A stretch of DNA of 64,000 nt, from the NCBI RefSeq assembly GCF_001431645.1, contig NZ_LLXU01000076.1:85531-149530 (forward strand), written 5' to 3'. This stretch comes from Stenotrophomonas panacihumi. Its GTDB lineage: Bacteria; Pseudomonadota; Gammaproteobacteria; Xanthomonadales; Xanthomonadaceae. The translations under genes were made by a program, and so were the position numbers. The first letter of the stretch is position 1; each line of letters opens with the position of its first letter. Below are positions 52,401 to 60,833 of this stretch, piece by piece. The notes beneath the pieces were generated by a model. That model ran no database searches. It worked only from the letters and a program-made list of their open reading frames with translations, and was not told the origin of the DNA.

Positions 52401-53933
52401 ATGGACAACCGCTTCGCCGTGATCCAGCCCCGGGCCCTTGGCGTGGCCTGCGCCGCCGCACTGCTGATGGCCGGCTGCGCCAGCCACAAGCCCAAGCCGT
52501 ACAGCGAACAGGAACTGCGCGACCGCGTGGTGCAGGACCAGCAGCGCATGTATGCCGACCAGGAGCCGGTGACCGCGCCCATCACGTTCTACGAAGCCGC
52601 CGCGCGGGCGCTGAAGTACAACCTGGATTACCGGCTGAAGCTGATGGAAAGCGCGCTGGCCTCGGACCTGCGCGACGTCTCCAGCCACGAGATGCTGCCG
52701 CGGCTGGTGGCCTCGGCCGGCTGGACCGGGCGCAGCAACGATTCCGGCGGCACCTCCATCGGCATCGAGGACCGCCAGGAAAGCCTGCGCCCGTCCACTT
52801 CCGAAGAGCGCTACCGCAACCTCGACAGCCTGGGCCTGAGCTGGAGCCTGCTCGACTTCGGCGTGGCGTACTACCGCAACCAGCAGAAGATCGACCAGGT
52901 GATGATGGCTGAGGAGCGCCGGCGCAAGGTCGCGCAGAACGTGCTGCAGGACGTGCGCAACGCCTACTGGCGCGCCCTCGCCGCCCAGCGCCTGATGCCC
53001 GAGGTGGACCGCCTGCTGGCACGCACGAACCAGGCGCTGGAATCGGCGCGCAAAGCCGAGCGCGACGGCGTGACCGGCCGCCAGGAGATCCTCGCCTACC
53101 AGCGTTCGCTGCTCGATGCGGTCTACATGCTCACCGTGCGCCGGCAGGACCTGGAATTCGCCCAGGCCGAGCTGGCCGCGCTGATGTCGCTGCCGCCGGG
53201 CTCGCGCATGGAACTGGCCGACATGCCCGAACCGGCCCTGCCCGACCAGCTCGCGCCGGTGGACCAGCTCGAACAGGTCGCGCTGCGCCAGCGCCCGGAA
53301 ATCATGGAGGAGTGGTACCGCAAGCGCGTGGACCTCAACGACATCCGCATCGCCAAGGCGCAGCTGTGGCCGAACATCTCGGTGAGCGCCGGCTACCAAT
53401 ACGACTCCAACAAGTACCTCTACAACAACCACTGGAGCGATACCGGCTTGCAGGTGTCGATCAACCTGCTGCGCCTGCTGCAGTATCCCTCGCTCAACCG
53501 CGCGCAGGAATCGCAGGCCAATGCCGACGACTACCGGCGCATCGCGCTGTCGATGGCGGTGCTCACCCAGGTGCGCGTGGGCGCCATGCGCTACGACCTG
53601 GCCGAGCAGGAAGTGCATTTCGCCGACGAAAGCCTGCGCGTGGACAAAAGCCTGCTGGACTACGCGCAGGCCGCGCGCGGCACCGCGCTGGGCTCGGAGC
53701 TGGAGGTGATCCGCGCCGAGAGCCGCTACCTGCTCTCGCGCTACCAGCGCGAGGCGGCGTATTCCAGCGCGCAGGCCGCCTGGGGCCGGCTCTACAACTC
53801 GGTGGGGCTGGATGTGTTCCCCGACGAAATCCAGTCGCACGACATCAAGACCCTGGCCACGGAGATCGAACGCACGATGCGCAACAACGAACAGGCCGGA
53901 CTGGCCGTCCCGGCGCCGGGGGCGCGCGAATGA
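52401..53933 (+). CDS. TolC-like outer-membrane efflux lipoprotein
   Basis: A 510-residue outer-membrane factor with a lipoprotein signal (LLMAGC). Two long coiled-coil halves of the OEP fold are visible (about residues 65-270 and 290-480); segments include NVLQDVRNAYWRALAAQRL and the LWPNISVSAGYQYDSN strand. It would form the trimeric exit duct for the export apparatus. It begins 13 bases after the giant-protein stop, and its own stop overlaps the next start (ATGA). Confidence 0.88.
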   Translation: MDNRFAVIQPRALGVACAAALLMAGCASHKPKPYSEQELRDRVVQDQQRMYADQEPVTAPITFYEAAARALKYNLDYRLKLMESALASDLRDVSSHEMLPRLVASAGWTGRSNDSGGTSIGIEDRQESLRPSTSEERYRNLDSLGLSWSLLDFGVAYYRNQQKIDQVMMAEERRRKVAQNVLQDVRNAYWRALAAQRLMPEVDRLLARTNQALESARKAERDGVTGRQEILAYQRSLLDAVYMLTVRRQDLEFAQAELAALMSLPPGSRMELADMPEPALPDQLAPVDQLEQVALRQRPEIMEEWYRKRVDLNDIRIAKAQLWPNISVSAGYQYDSNKYLYNNHWSDTGLQVSINLLRLLQYPSLNRAQESQANADDYRRIALSMAVLTQVRVGAMRYDLAEQEVHFADESLRVDKSLLDYAQAARGTALGSELEVIRAESRYLLSRYQREAAYSSAQAAWGRLYNSVGLDVFPDEIQSHDIKTLATEIERTMRNNEQAGLAVPAPGARE

Positions 53934-54688
53934 GCCACCGCCTGCGTGCTTGCGCCCTGCTGCTCGCCACCCTCGCCCTTCCCGCCGCCGCGCAGACGCG
54001 CAAGCCGCAGGATCCTTACAGCGATCCCAACGCGATCCGTGTGCTGCTCAGTGCGCAGAACGAGACCACCTTGTCGGTGCAGATGAACGGCACGCTCGGG
54101 CCGTTGAAGACCGGGCTCGGGCAGAAAGTCGCCAAGGGCGACACGCTGGTCGCGCTGGAATGCAGCGAAGCCACCGCCCGCGCGCAGGTCGCCGAAGCGG
54201 AGCTGGCGATGGCCAAGCAGAACTACGCCGCCAAGCAGAGCATGCGCAAGCTCGACGCGGTAGGCGACATCGAGGTCGCCAGCGCCCGCACCGAGATGCA
54301 GAAGGCCACCGGCGCACGCACGCTCGCCAATACGCAGGCCGGCTATTGCCGCGTGCGGGCGCCGTTCGGCGGGCGCATCGCCAAGGTGTACGTGCGCGGC
54401 TACCAGACCGTGGCCGCCGGCACACCGCTGTTCGACCTGGTGGGCGATGGCCCGCTGAAGCTGCGCTTGAACGTGCCCTCCAGCCAGATGCGCCGCCTGC
54501 GCGATGGCATGCCGTTCCAGCTGCAGGTACTGGAGACCGGCAAGACCTATCCGGCGCACATCAGCGCGGTGAACGCGCGCGTGGACGCGGTGGCGCAGAC
54601 GGTGGAGCTGGAAGGCCGGCTGGATGCCGAGCATCCCGAGCTGATCGCCGGCATGAGCGGCATCGCCCGGCTCGACGCCGCGCCATGA
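53930..54688 (+). CDS. Soluble periplasmic adaptor (HlyD/RND-MFP-like)
   Basis: A 252-residue periplasmic adaptor with a cleaved signal peptide (LALPAAAQ) and no membrane anchor. A lipoyl/barrel-sandwich half (GTLGPLKTGLGQKVAKGDTL) precedes a short hairpin (about 85-130), then the second lipoyl half (CRVRAPFGGRIAKVYV) and a beta-barrel domain (PLKLRLNVPSSQM). The helical hairpin is short compared with HlyD or AcrA. It probably links the TolC-like duct to the inner-membrane adaptors encoded next. Start and stop overlap both neighbours. Confidence 0.86.
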   Translation: MSHRLRACALLLATLALPAAAQTRKPQDPYSDPNAIRVLLSAQNETTLSVQMNGTLGPLKTGLGQKVAKGDTLVALECSEATARAQVAEAELAMAKQNYAAKQSMRKLDAVGDIEVASARTEMQKATGARTLANTQAGYCRVRAPFGGRIAKVYVRGYQTVAAGTPLFDLVGDGPLKLRLNVPSSQMRRLRDGMPFQLQVLETGKTYPAHISAVNARVDAVAQTVELEGRLDAEHPELIAGMSGIARLDAAP

Positions 54689-56028
54689 ACGGCCCCGCCG
54701 CCACACCCTCCGCGCCGTGGCTGATGGCGCTGTCGGCGCTGCGCGACCGGGCGCTGGCGGCCGAGTCGTTGAACGCGCTGGCGTTCTCCATCGTCAACGA
54801 CCCGCATCCGCTGCTGCGCTACTACCAGGGGCTGGCGTTCGACCTCGCCGGGCTGCGGCCGCGCCTGCGCGCGGTCTCCGGCCTGGCGATGCCCGAAGAA
54901 GCTTCACCCTACCTGGTATGGCTGGAGGGCGCCTCGCGCTGGCTCGCCCAACAGGTGCCCGGCGAGGAACCGGTGCTGCTGTCGCGCGACACGCTCGCCG
55001 TGCCGGACACACTGCGGGAAGGCTGGGCCGAATGGTGGCCGGCCTACGTCTGGTGCGTGCCGCTGCATGCGCGCGATGGCGCGCGGCTCGGGCTCATCGT
55101 GTTCCTGTTCGAGGACGCGCCCGATCCCGCGCTGCTGGCCCAGCTGCAACCGGTGCGCACCACCTGGGCGTATTGCTGGCAGGCCCTGGCCGGCCCGCGA
55201 CGTCGCCGCTGGTGGCCGAACCACAAGCAGCGCTGGATCGCCGCGGCCATCGTGCTGGCGATCCTGCTGCTGCCAGTGCGGCAGACCGCGTTGGCGCCGG
55301 CGGAGATCGTCTCGCGCAACAGCGAGGTGATCAGCGCGCCGCTCGATGGCGTGATCGCCGAACTGCAGGTGCGCCCGAACCAGCGCGTGCGTGCCGGCCA
55401 AACCCTGCTGCGCCTGGATGAAACCACGCTGCGCAACCGCGCCGAGGTGCTGCGAAGGCAGGTGGCGGTGGCCGATGCCGAACTGATGGCCGCCAGCCAG
55501 AGCGCGTTCGACAACCCGCAAAGCAAATCCGAACTGCTGCTGCTCACCGGCCGCTCGCAACAGCAGCGCGCCGAACTGGCCGCGGTGGAGGCACAGCTGC
55601 AGCGCACCGAAGTCACCGCGCCGCGCGACGGCGTGGCCGTGTTCTCCGACCCGAACGACTGGATCGGCCGGCCGGTCAACACCGGCGAACGCATCATGCA
55701 GGTGGCCGACCCCGCCCAGCCGGCGATGCTGATCCAGCTGCCGGCCGCCGATGCCATCGCGCTGGAACGCGGTTCGCAGGTCACGCTGTTCCTGAGTGCC
55801 TATCCGCTGCGGCCGTTGCGCGGGCGCATCCTGGAAACCAGCTACCAGGCCCGGCCGAGCGACGAAAACGTGGTGTCCTACCGCCTGCTCGCCAGCATCG
55901 AGGACGCGCCGGCGCACGCACGCCTCGGCCTGCACGGCACCGCCAAGGTCTATGGCGGTCGCGTGGTGCTGGGCTATTACCTGCTGCGTCGCCCGATCGC
56001 CGCGCTGCGTGGCTGGAGCGGGCTGTGA
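54685..56028 (+). CDS. Membrane HlyD-type adaptor with GAF-like cytoplasmic domain
   Basis: A 447-residue protein. Residues about 10-175 are cytoplasmic and resemble a GAF domain in length and pattern; a basic stretch (RRRRWWPNHKQR) leads into one membrane helix (about 188-205). The periplasmic part is an HlyD adaptor: barrel-sandwich (VISAPLDGVIAELQVRPNQRV), a hairpin and VTAPRDGVAVFSDPNDW. HlyD proteins usually have only a short cytoplasmic tail, so the large N-domain is unusual and may bind the cargo or a small ligand. The stop overlaps the GTG of the next gene. Confidence 0.84.
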   Translation: MNGPAATPSAPWLMALSALRDRALAAESLNALAFSIVNDPHPLLRYYQGLAFDLAGLRPRLRAVSGLAMPEEASPYLVWLEGASRWLAQQVPGEEPVLLSRDTLAVPDTLREGWAEWWPAYVWCVPLHARDGARLGLIVFLFEDAPDPALLAQLQPVRTTWAYCWQALAGPRRRRWWPNHKQRWIAAAIVLAILLLPVRQTALAPAEIVSRNSEVISAPLDGVIAELQVRPNQRVRAGQTLLRLDETTLRNRAEVLRRQVAVADAELMAASQSAFDNPQSKSELLLLTGRSQQQRAELAAVEAQLQRTEVTAPRDGVAVFSDPNDWIGRPVNTGERIMQVADPAQPAMLIQLPAADAIALERGSQVTLFLSAYPLRPLRGRILETSYQARPSDENVVSYRLLASIEDAPAHARLGLHGTAKVYGGRVVLGYYLLRRPIAALRGWSGL

Positions 56029-58127
56029 CCAGCATCGATGCCGCCGACCTGCCGCTGCCGCCGCTGCGCGAGGACCTGCGCTTGCAGGCGCTGCCGGCCG
56101 ACCGCATGGGCCAGCCGGGCTGGGTGATCCAGGACACGGTGGTCAACCGCTTCTATCGCGTCGGCTGGCTGGAGTTCGAAGCGCTCAGCCGCTGGGGCGG
56201 CACGGCGCGCGAACTGGCCGCGCGCATCGCCGGGCACACCGCGCTGCGGCCGACGGTGGAGCAGATCACCGAGTTCACCCACTTCCTGGAGCGCCACCAG
56301 CTGCTGCGCCTGCCTGTCCTGGCGCTGGAGAAGCTGCGCGTGGACAGCGAGGCGCGGCGCCGCTTCAACGCGAACTGGCTGCTGCACCACTACCTGTTCT
56401 TCCGCATCCCGCTCGCGCATCCACAACGCTGGCTGCAGCGCACCGCGGCGCGGCTGGCCTGGCTGTTCACGCCGTGGACGGTGGCGGTGATCCTCGCCCT
56501 GAGCGTGCTGGGGCTGGTGCTGGTGGGCCGGCAGTGGGACGAGTTCTCCACCGCGGTGGTGGATTCCTTCAGCACCGAAGGGTTGCTGAGCTTCGCCATC
56601 GCGCTGTGCGTGGCCAAGCTGCTGCACGAGCTGAGCCATGCGCTGGTGGCCACCCGGCTGGGCCTGCGCGTGGCGCACATGGGCGTGGCCTTCGTGGTGA
56701 TGTGGCCGATGCTCTATACCGATACCGGCGAGGCCTGGCGCCTGCCGCACGCACGACAGCGCCTGGCCGTGGCCAGTGCCGGCATCCTGGCCGAGCTGGC
56801 GCTGGCCGGCGTGGCGACGCTGGCCTGGGCGTTGTCCGACCCGGGCGCGGTACGCGATGGCTTCCTGTATCTCGCCACCACCGGCTGGGTGCTGAGCCTG
56901 GCGCTCAATGCCAGCCCGTTCACCCGCTTCGATGGCTATTTCATCCTCTCCGACCTGCTCGACTTCCCCAACCTGCACGAGCGGGCCTTCGCGCAGGCGC
57001 GCACCGCGCTGCGCCGCGGCGTGCTCGGCCTGCGCGAGCCGTGGCCGGAGCCGCTGCCGGCGCGCTGGCGGCGCGGCTTGATCGCGTTTGCCTTCGTCAC
57101 CTGGATCTACCGCTTCGTGTTGTTCCTGGGCATCGCGCTGGCGGTGTACCACTTCTTCTTCAAGGCGCTGGGCATCGCGCTGTTCGTGGTCGAGGTGGGC
57201 TGGTTCATCGCGATGCCGGTGATGCGCGAACTCGGCCACTGGTGGCGGCATCGCGCGGCGATCCCCACGCGCTGGCGGCGCGGGCACCTGGTCGCGCTGG
57301 GCATCGCCGCGCTGGTGTTGCTGGTGCCATGGCGCGCCAACGTGCATGGCTATGGCGTGGCGCGCGCCACCCAGCAGTTGCGCGTGTACACGCCGTTTCC
57401 GGCGCGGCTGCAGCAGGTGCATGCACCCGGGCGAGTGGCAGCCGGCGCCAGCCTGGCCGAGCTCGACCAGCCCGACATCGCCGCCAGGCTCCAGGGCACG
57501 CAGGCCAACCTGCACGCGCTGGAAGGCCAGCTCTCGGCGTTGCTGGCCGACCCGCAGGGCATCGGCCAGCAGGCGGCGATGCGCCAGCGCGCCGCCGTGC
57601 AGGTGGACGAGGCCAGCGCCGCGCATGCCGAAACCGCGCGCCTGCGGCTGGTGGCCCCGTTTGCCGGCGTGTGGAGCGACATCGACCCGCAGCGCCGCGC
57701 CGGCCAGTGGATCGGCACCGGCGAAGCGCTGGGCGTGCTGTACGACCCGTCGCACTGGCGCGTGGATGCCTACGTGCGGCAGGACGATGTCTCGCGCATG
57801 GCGGTCGGCGACCGCGTGCATTTCTATCCCAAGGGCAGCGCCCGCCGCTACGACGGCACGGTGACCGCCATCGCCGGCACGCGCGCGCGCCAGCTCGACT
57901 GGCCCGCCCTCGCCGACCGCTATGGCGGCCCGATCGCTACCGCCCAGCAGAAGGAGGGGCTGGTGCCGCGGCTGCCGGTATTCCATGTGGTGGTGGAATT
58001 GCGCGAAGCGCCCGCGCAGGCACTGGAAGCGCCCGGCGAAGTGCAGGTATCGGGCGAGCGCCGCAGCCTGCTCGGCAGCGCCGGGCGCTGGATCGCGGCC
58101 ACCTTCCTGCGCGAGAGCGGCTTCTGA
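56025..58127 (+). CDS. PqqD-like / M50 peptidase / HlyD fusion protein
   Basis: A 700-residue three-part protein. Residues about 20-105 look like a PqqD/RRE-type winged helix (DTVVNRFYRVGWLEFEALSRW, then ARELAARI and FLERHQLL). Residues about 140-430 form a polytopic site-2-protease (M50) domain with H-E-x-x-H (HELSH, His201/Glu202/His205) and N-x2-P-x4-D-G (Asn295 to Asp303). After the last helix, residues about 445-690 are an HlyD-like barrel-sandwich adaptor (VHAPGRVAAGASL and LVAPFAGVWSDIDP). The GTG start overlaps the preceding stop (GTGA). It may recognise, cut and hand over the giant protein; this is inference. Confidence 0.85.
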   Translation: MTSIDAADLPLPPLREDLRLQALPADRMGQPGWVIQDTVVNRFYRVGWLEFEALSRWGGTARELAARIAGHTALRPTVEQITEFTHFLERHQLLRLPVLALEKLRVDSEARRRFNANWLLHHYLFFRIPLAHPQRWLQRTAARLAWLFTPWTVAVILALSVLGLVLVGRQWDEFSTAVVDSFSTEGLLSFAIALCVAKLLHELSHALVATRLGLRVAHMGVAFVVMWPMLYTDTGEAWRLPHARQRLAVASAGILAELALAGVATLAWALSDPGAVRDGFLYLATTGWVLSLALNASPFTRFDGYFILSDLLDFPNLHERAFAQARTALRRGVLGLREPWPEPLPARWRRGLIAFAFVTWIYRFVLFLGIALAVYHFFFKALGIALFVVEVGWFIAMPVMRELGHWWRHRAAIPTRWRRGHLVALGIAALVLLVPWRANVHGYGVARATQQLRVYTPFPARLQQVHAPGRVAAGASLAELDQPDIAARLQGTQANLHALEGQLSALLADPQGIGQQAAMRQRAAVQVDEASAAHAETARLRLVAPFAGVWSDIDPQRRAGQWIGTGEALGVLYDPSHWRVDAYVRQDDVSRMAVGDRVHFYPKGSARRYDGTVTAIAGTRARQLDWPALADRYGGPIATAQQKEGLVPRLPVFHVVVELREAPAQALEAPGEVQVSGERRSLLGSAGRWIAATFLRESGF

Positions 58128-58327
58128 AAGCCGCCGGCCAATCACCCGATTCGGCACAGATTTACACCTCGCATTCATCCGTTGCTGACATGTTCAGGTG
58201 ATAGCCTCGTCAACGAGTCGCCCCCACCGCGATGCAGCACGCGCCTCATGCGCGTGGTGAGTTCCATCGTTCCCTTCTTCGCCTGACGCGTTTCGCGCCA
58301 TTGGCCAGCCCCTTCGGGAAGCCCGCC

Positions 58328-59038
58328 ATGTCCAAATCAGATTCCTCCCCCTCCCTGAGCCGCCGCTCCCTGTTCAAGGGCCTGGGGCTGTTGCCGCTGG
58401 CCGCGGCACTGCCCGGCTGCTCGGATCCCGTCGCCACCGCCGATGCGCAGACACCGGCCAGGTACACGCCGCAGTTCTTCAGCGCCGCCGAATGGGACTT
58501 CGTGGTCGCCGCGTGCGACCGCCTGATCCCGCACGACGACATCGGCCCGGGCGCGGTGGAGGCCGGCGTGCCGGAATTCCTCGACCGCCACATGCTCACG
58601 CCGTACGCCAGCGGCGCGATCTGGTACATGCAGGGCCCGTTCCTCGAAGCGCCCTCCGAGTTCGGCTACCAGGGCCGGCTGGCGCTGCGCGACATCGTGC
58701 GCGTGGGCATCGGCGCGATCGACGCGCACTGCAAGCAGGCGTTCCAGGGCAAGACCTTCGCGCAGCTCGAAGCCACGCAGCAGGAAGACCTGCTCAAGGC
58801 CGCCGAGGGCGGCAAGCTGGAACTGGAAGGCATCTCCTCCAAGCTGTTCTTCTCCAACTTCCTGGGCGAAGTGAAGAACGGCTACTTCGCCGACCCCAAG
58901 TACGGCGGCAACCGCAACATGGGCGCGTGGAAGATGATCGGCTACCCCGGCATGCGCGCGGACTACATCGACTGGATCGGCGTGCGCGACAAGGCCTATC
59001 CGCTGGGACCGGTCGACCTGTCCGGGAAGCGGGGCTGA
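58328..59038 (+). CDS. Gluconate 2-dehydrogenase subunit 3 family protein
   Basis: A 236-residue small subunit with a twin-arginine signal (SRRSLFKGLG) followed by a lipobox-like LPGC, so it may be exported folded with its flavoprotein partner. The mature part has the subunit 3 pattern (FFSAAEWDFVVAACDRLIPHD, then a C-terminal WKMIGYPGMRADYIDW). It ends three bases before the GMC gene start. In this family it chaperones and exports the catalytic subunit. The 200-base gap before it (58128-58327) must contain a promoter, but none is distinct. Confidence 0.88.
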   Translation: MSKSDSSPSLSRRSLFKGLGLLPLAAALPGCSDPVATADAQTPARYTPQFFSAAEWDFVVAACDRLIPHDDIGPGAVEAGVPEFLDRHMLTPYASGAIWYMQGPFLEAPSEFGYQGRLALRDIVRVGIGAIDAHCKQAFQGKTFAQLEATQQEDLLKAAEGGKLELEGISSKLFFSNFLGEVKNGYFADPKYGGNRNMGAWKMIGYPGMRADYIDWIGVRDKAYPLGPVDLSGKRG

Positions 59039-59041
59039 GCC

Positions 59042-60823
59042 ATGGCGAACGTGACGACGAAACCGAAGGTCGATGCCGTGATCGTGGGCATGGGCTGGAC
59101 CGGGGCCATCCTGGCCAAGGAACTCACCGATGCCGGCCTGACCGTGGTGGCGCTGGAACGCGGCGGCGACCGCGACACGCAACCTGATTTCGCCTATCCC
59201 AAGGTGGTGGACGAGCTCGAAGGCTCGGTGCATCGCCGCTTCCTGCAGAGCCTGGCGCAGGAAACGGTGACGGTGCGCCATGGGCTGGGCGATACCGCCG
59301 TGCCGTACCGGCAGATGGGCTCGTTCAAGCCGGGCACCGGCGTGGGCGGCGCCGGCAGCCACTGGTCCGGCTGCCATTTCCGGCCGCTGCCGGAAGACAT
59401 GCGCCTGCGCAGCAATGTCGAGCAGCGCTACGGCAAGGGGTTCATCCCGGCCGACATGACCATCCAGGATTTTCCGGTGAGCTATGACGAGCTTGAACCG
59501 CACCTGGACATGTTCGAGAAGGTCTGCGGCACCTCCGGCAAGGCCGGCGTGATCCAGGGCGTGGTGCAGGAAGGTGGCAATCCGTTCGAAGGCTCGCGCT
59601 CCTCCGAGTACCCGCTGCCGCCGAACCCGAACTACCTCGGCGCCGAACTGTTCTACAAGGCCGCCAGGGAAATGGGCTGGCATCCCTACCCGATCCCGGC
59701 CTCCAACACCTCGCGCTCGTACGTGAACCCGTACAACTGCCAGATGGGGCCGTGCAACGCCTGCGGCTTCTGCAGCGACTACGGCTGCCTGAACTACTCC
59801 AAGGCCAGCCCGAACGCCTGCATCCTCCCTGCCCTGCGCCCGAGCCCGAAATTCGAGCTGCGCCCGCATTCGCAGGTGCTGCGCGTGGACCTGGACAGCA
59901 CGCGCGGCAAGGCCACCGGCGTCACCTACCTCGACGCGCAGGGCCGCGAAGTGCACCAGCCCGCCGACATGGTGCTGCTGTGCGCGTTCTCGCTCTACAA
60001 CGTGCACCTGATGCTGGTCTCGGGCATCGGCACGCCGTATGACCCGGAAAGCAACACCGGCACGGTGGGCCGCAACTACTCCTACCAGAACCTCAACCGC
60101 GTGGTGCTGTTCTTCGACAAGGACGTGCAGGCCAACCCGTTCATCGGTATCGGCGGCGCCGGCACCACCATGGACGACCTCAACGGCAACCAGCTTGACA
60201 ACGGCAAGCTCGGCTTCGTCGGTGGCGGCCTGGTGTGGGCGCGCCAGCCCGGCGCCGGCCCGGTGCGCGGCATCAACGTGCCTTCCGGCACGCCGAACTG
60301 GGGCCACGACTGGAAGAAGGCGGTGGCCGACAACTTCCGCCACTCGTTCTATTACGAGGTGCAGGGCGCGTGCATGTCCTACCGGCAGCACTACCTGAGC
60401 CTGGACCCGACCTACAAGGATGCCTTCGGCCGCCCGCTGCTGCGCATGACCTTCGACTGGCACCCGAACGAGATCAAGGCCTCGCAGTTCTTCGTCGAGC
60501 AGGCATTGACGATGAGCAAGGTGCTCAACCCGCTGTCGATGTCCGGCGATGCGAAGAAGGACGGCGAGCACTACAACATCACCAAGTACCAGAGCACGCA
60601 CACCTGCGGCGGCGCGATCATGGGCGACAACCCCAAGACCTCGGCGCTCAACCGTTACCTGCAGAGCTGGGACGTGCCGAACGTGTTCGTGATCGGCGCC
60701 AACGCCTTCCCGCAGAACAACGGCTACAACCCCACCGGCCTGGTCGGTGGCCTGGCGTACTGGGCGGCCACGGCGATCCGCGAGAAGTACCTGAAGTCGC
60801 CCGGTCCGCTGGTGGACGCGTGA
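59042..60823 (+). CDS. GMC oxidoreductase, gluconate/sorbitol/glucose dehydrogenase-type flavoprotein
   Basis: A 593-residue FAD-dependent dehydrogenase. The N-terminal FAD loop is VGMGWTGAILAKEL. A cysteine cluster around residues 236-255 (CQMGPCNACGFCSDYGC) resembles the iron-sulfur binding region of FAD glucose dehydrogenase alpha subunits. The C-terminal catalytic part has HTCGGAIMGDN and NNGYNPTG. It has no signal of its own, so export would rely on the Tat signal of the upstream subunit. It should oxidise a sugar, sugar acid or polyol and pass electrons to the cytochrome encoded next. The exact substrate cannot be told. Confidence 0.88.
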   Translation: MANVTTKPKVDAVIVGMGWTGAILAKELTDAGLTVVALERGGDRDTQPDFAYPKVVDELEGSVHRRFLQSLAQETVTVRHGLGDTAVPYRQMGSFKPGTGVGGAGSHWSGCHFRPLPEDMRLRSNVEQRYGKGFIPADMTIQDFPVSYDELEPHLDMFEKVCGTSGKAGVIQGVVQEGGNPFEGSRSSEYPLPPNPNYLGAELFYKAAREMGWHPYPIPASNTSRSYVNPYNCQMGPCNACGFCSDYGCLNYSKASPNACILPALRPSPKFELRPHSQVLRVDLDSTRGKATGVTYLDAQGREVHQPADMVLLCAFSLYNVHLMLVSGIGTPYDPESNTGTVGRNYSYQNLNRVVLFFDKDVQANPFIGIGGAGTTMDDLNGNQLDNGKLGFVGGGLVWARQPGAGPVRGINVPSGTPNWGHDWKKAVADNFRHSFYYEVQGACMSYRQHYLSLDPTYKDAFGRPLLRMTFDWHPNEIKASQFFVEQALTMSKVLNPLSMSGDAKKDGEHYNITKYQSTHTCGGAIMGDNPKTSALNRYLQSWDVPNVFVIGANAFPQNNGYNPTGLVGGLAYWAATAIREKYLKSPGPLVDA

Positions 60824-60833
60824 GGAGCCGGCC

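Noticed and set aside
41135..52585. Open frame of about 3,800 codons antisense to the giant adhesin
   Set aside because: It is a by-product of high GC and the Asp/Gly/Val/Ala-rich repeat codons of the sense strand. Its translation is low-complexity, rich in Val, His, Arg and Ala, with no family motif, and it would cover the whole antisense of a clear gene.
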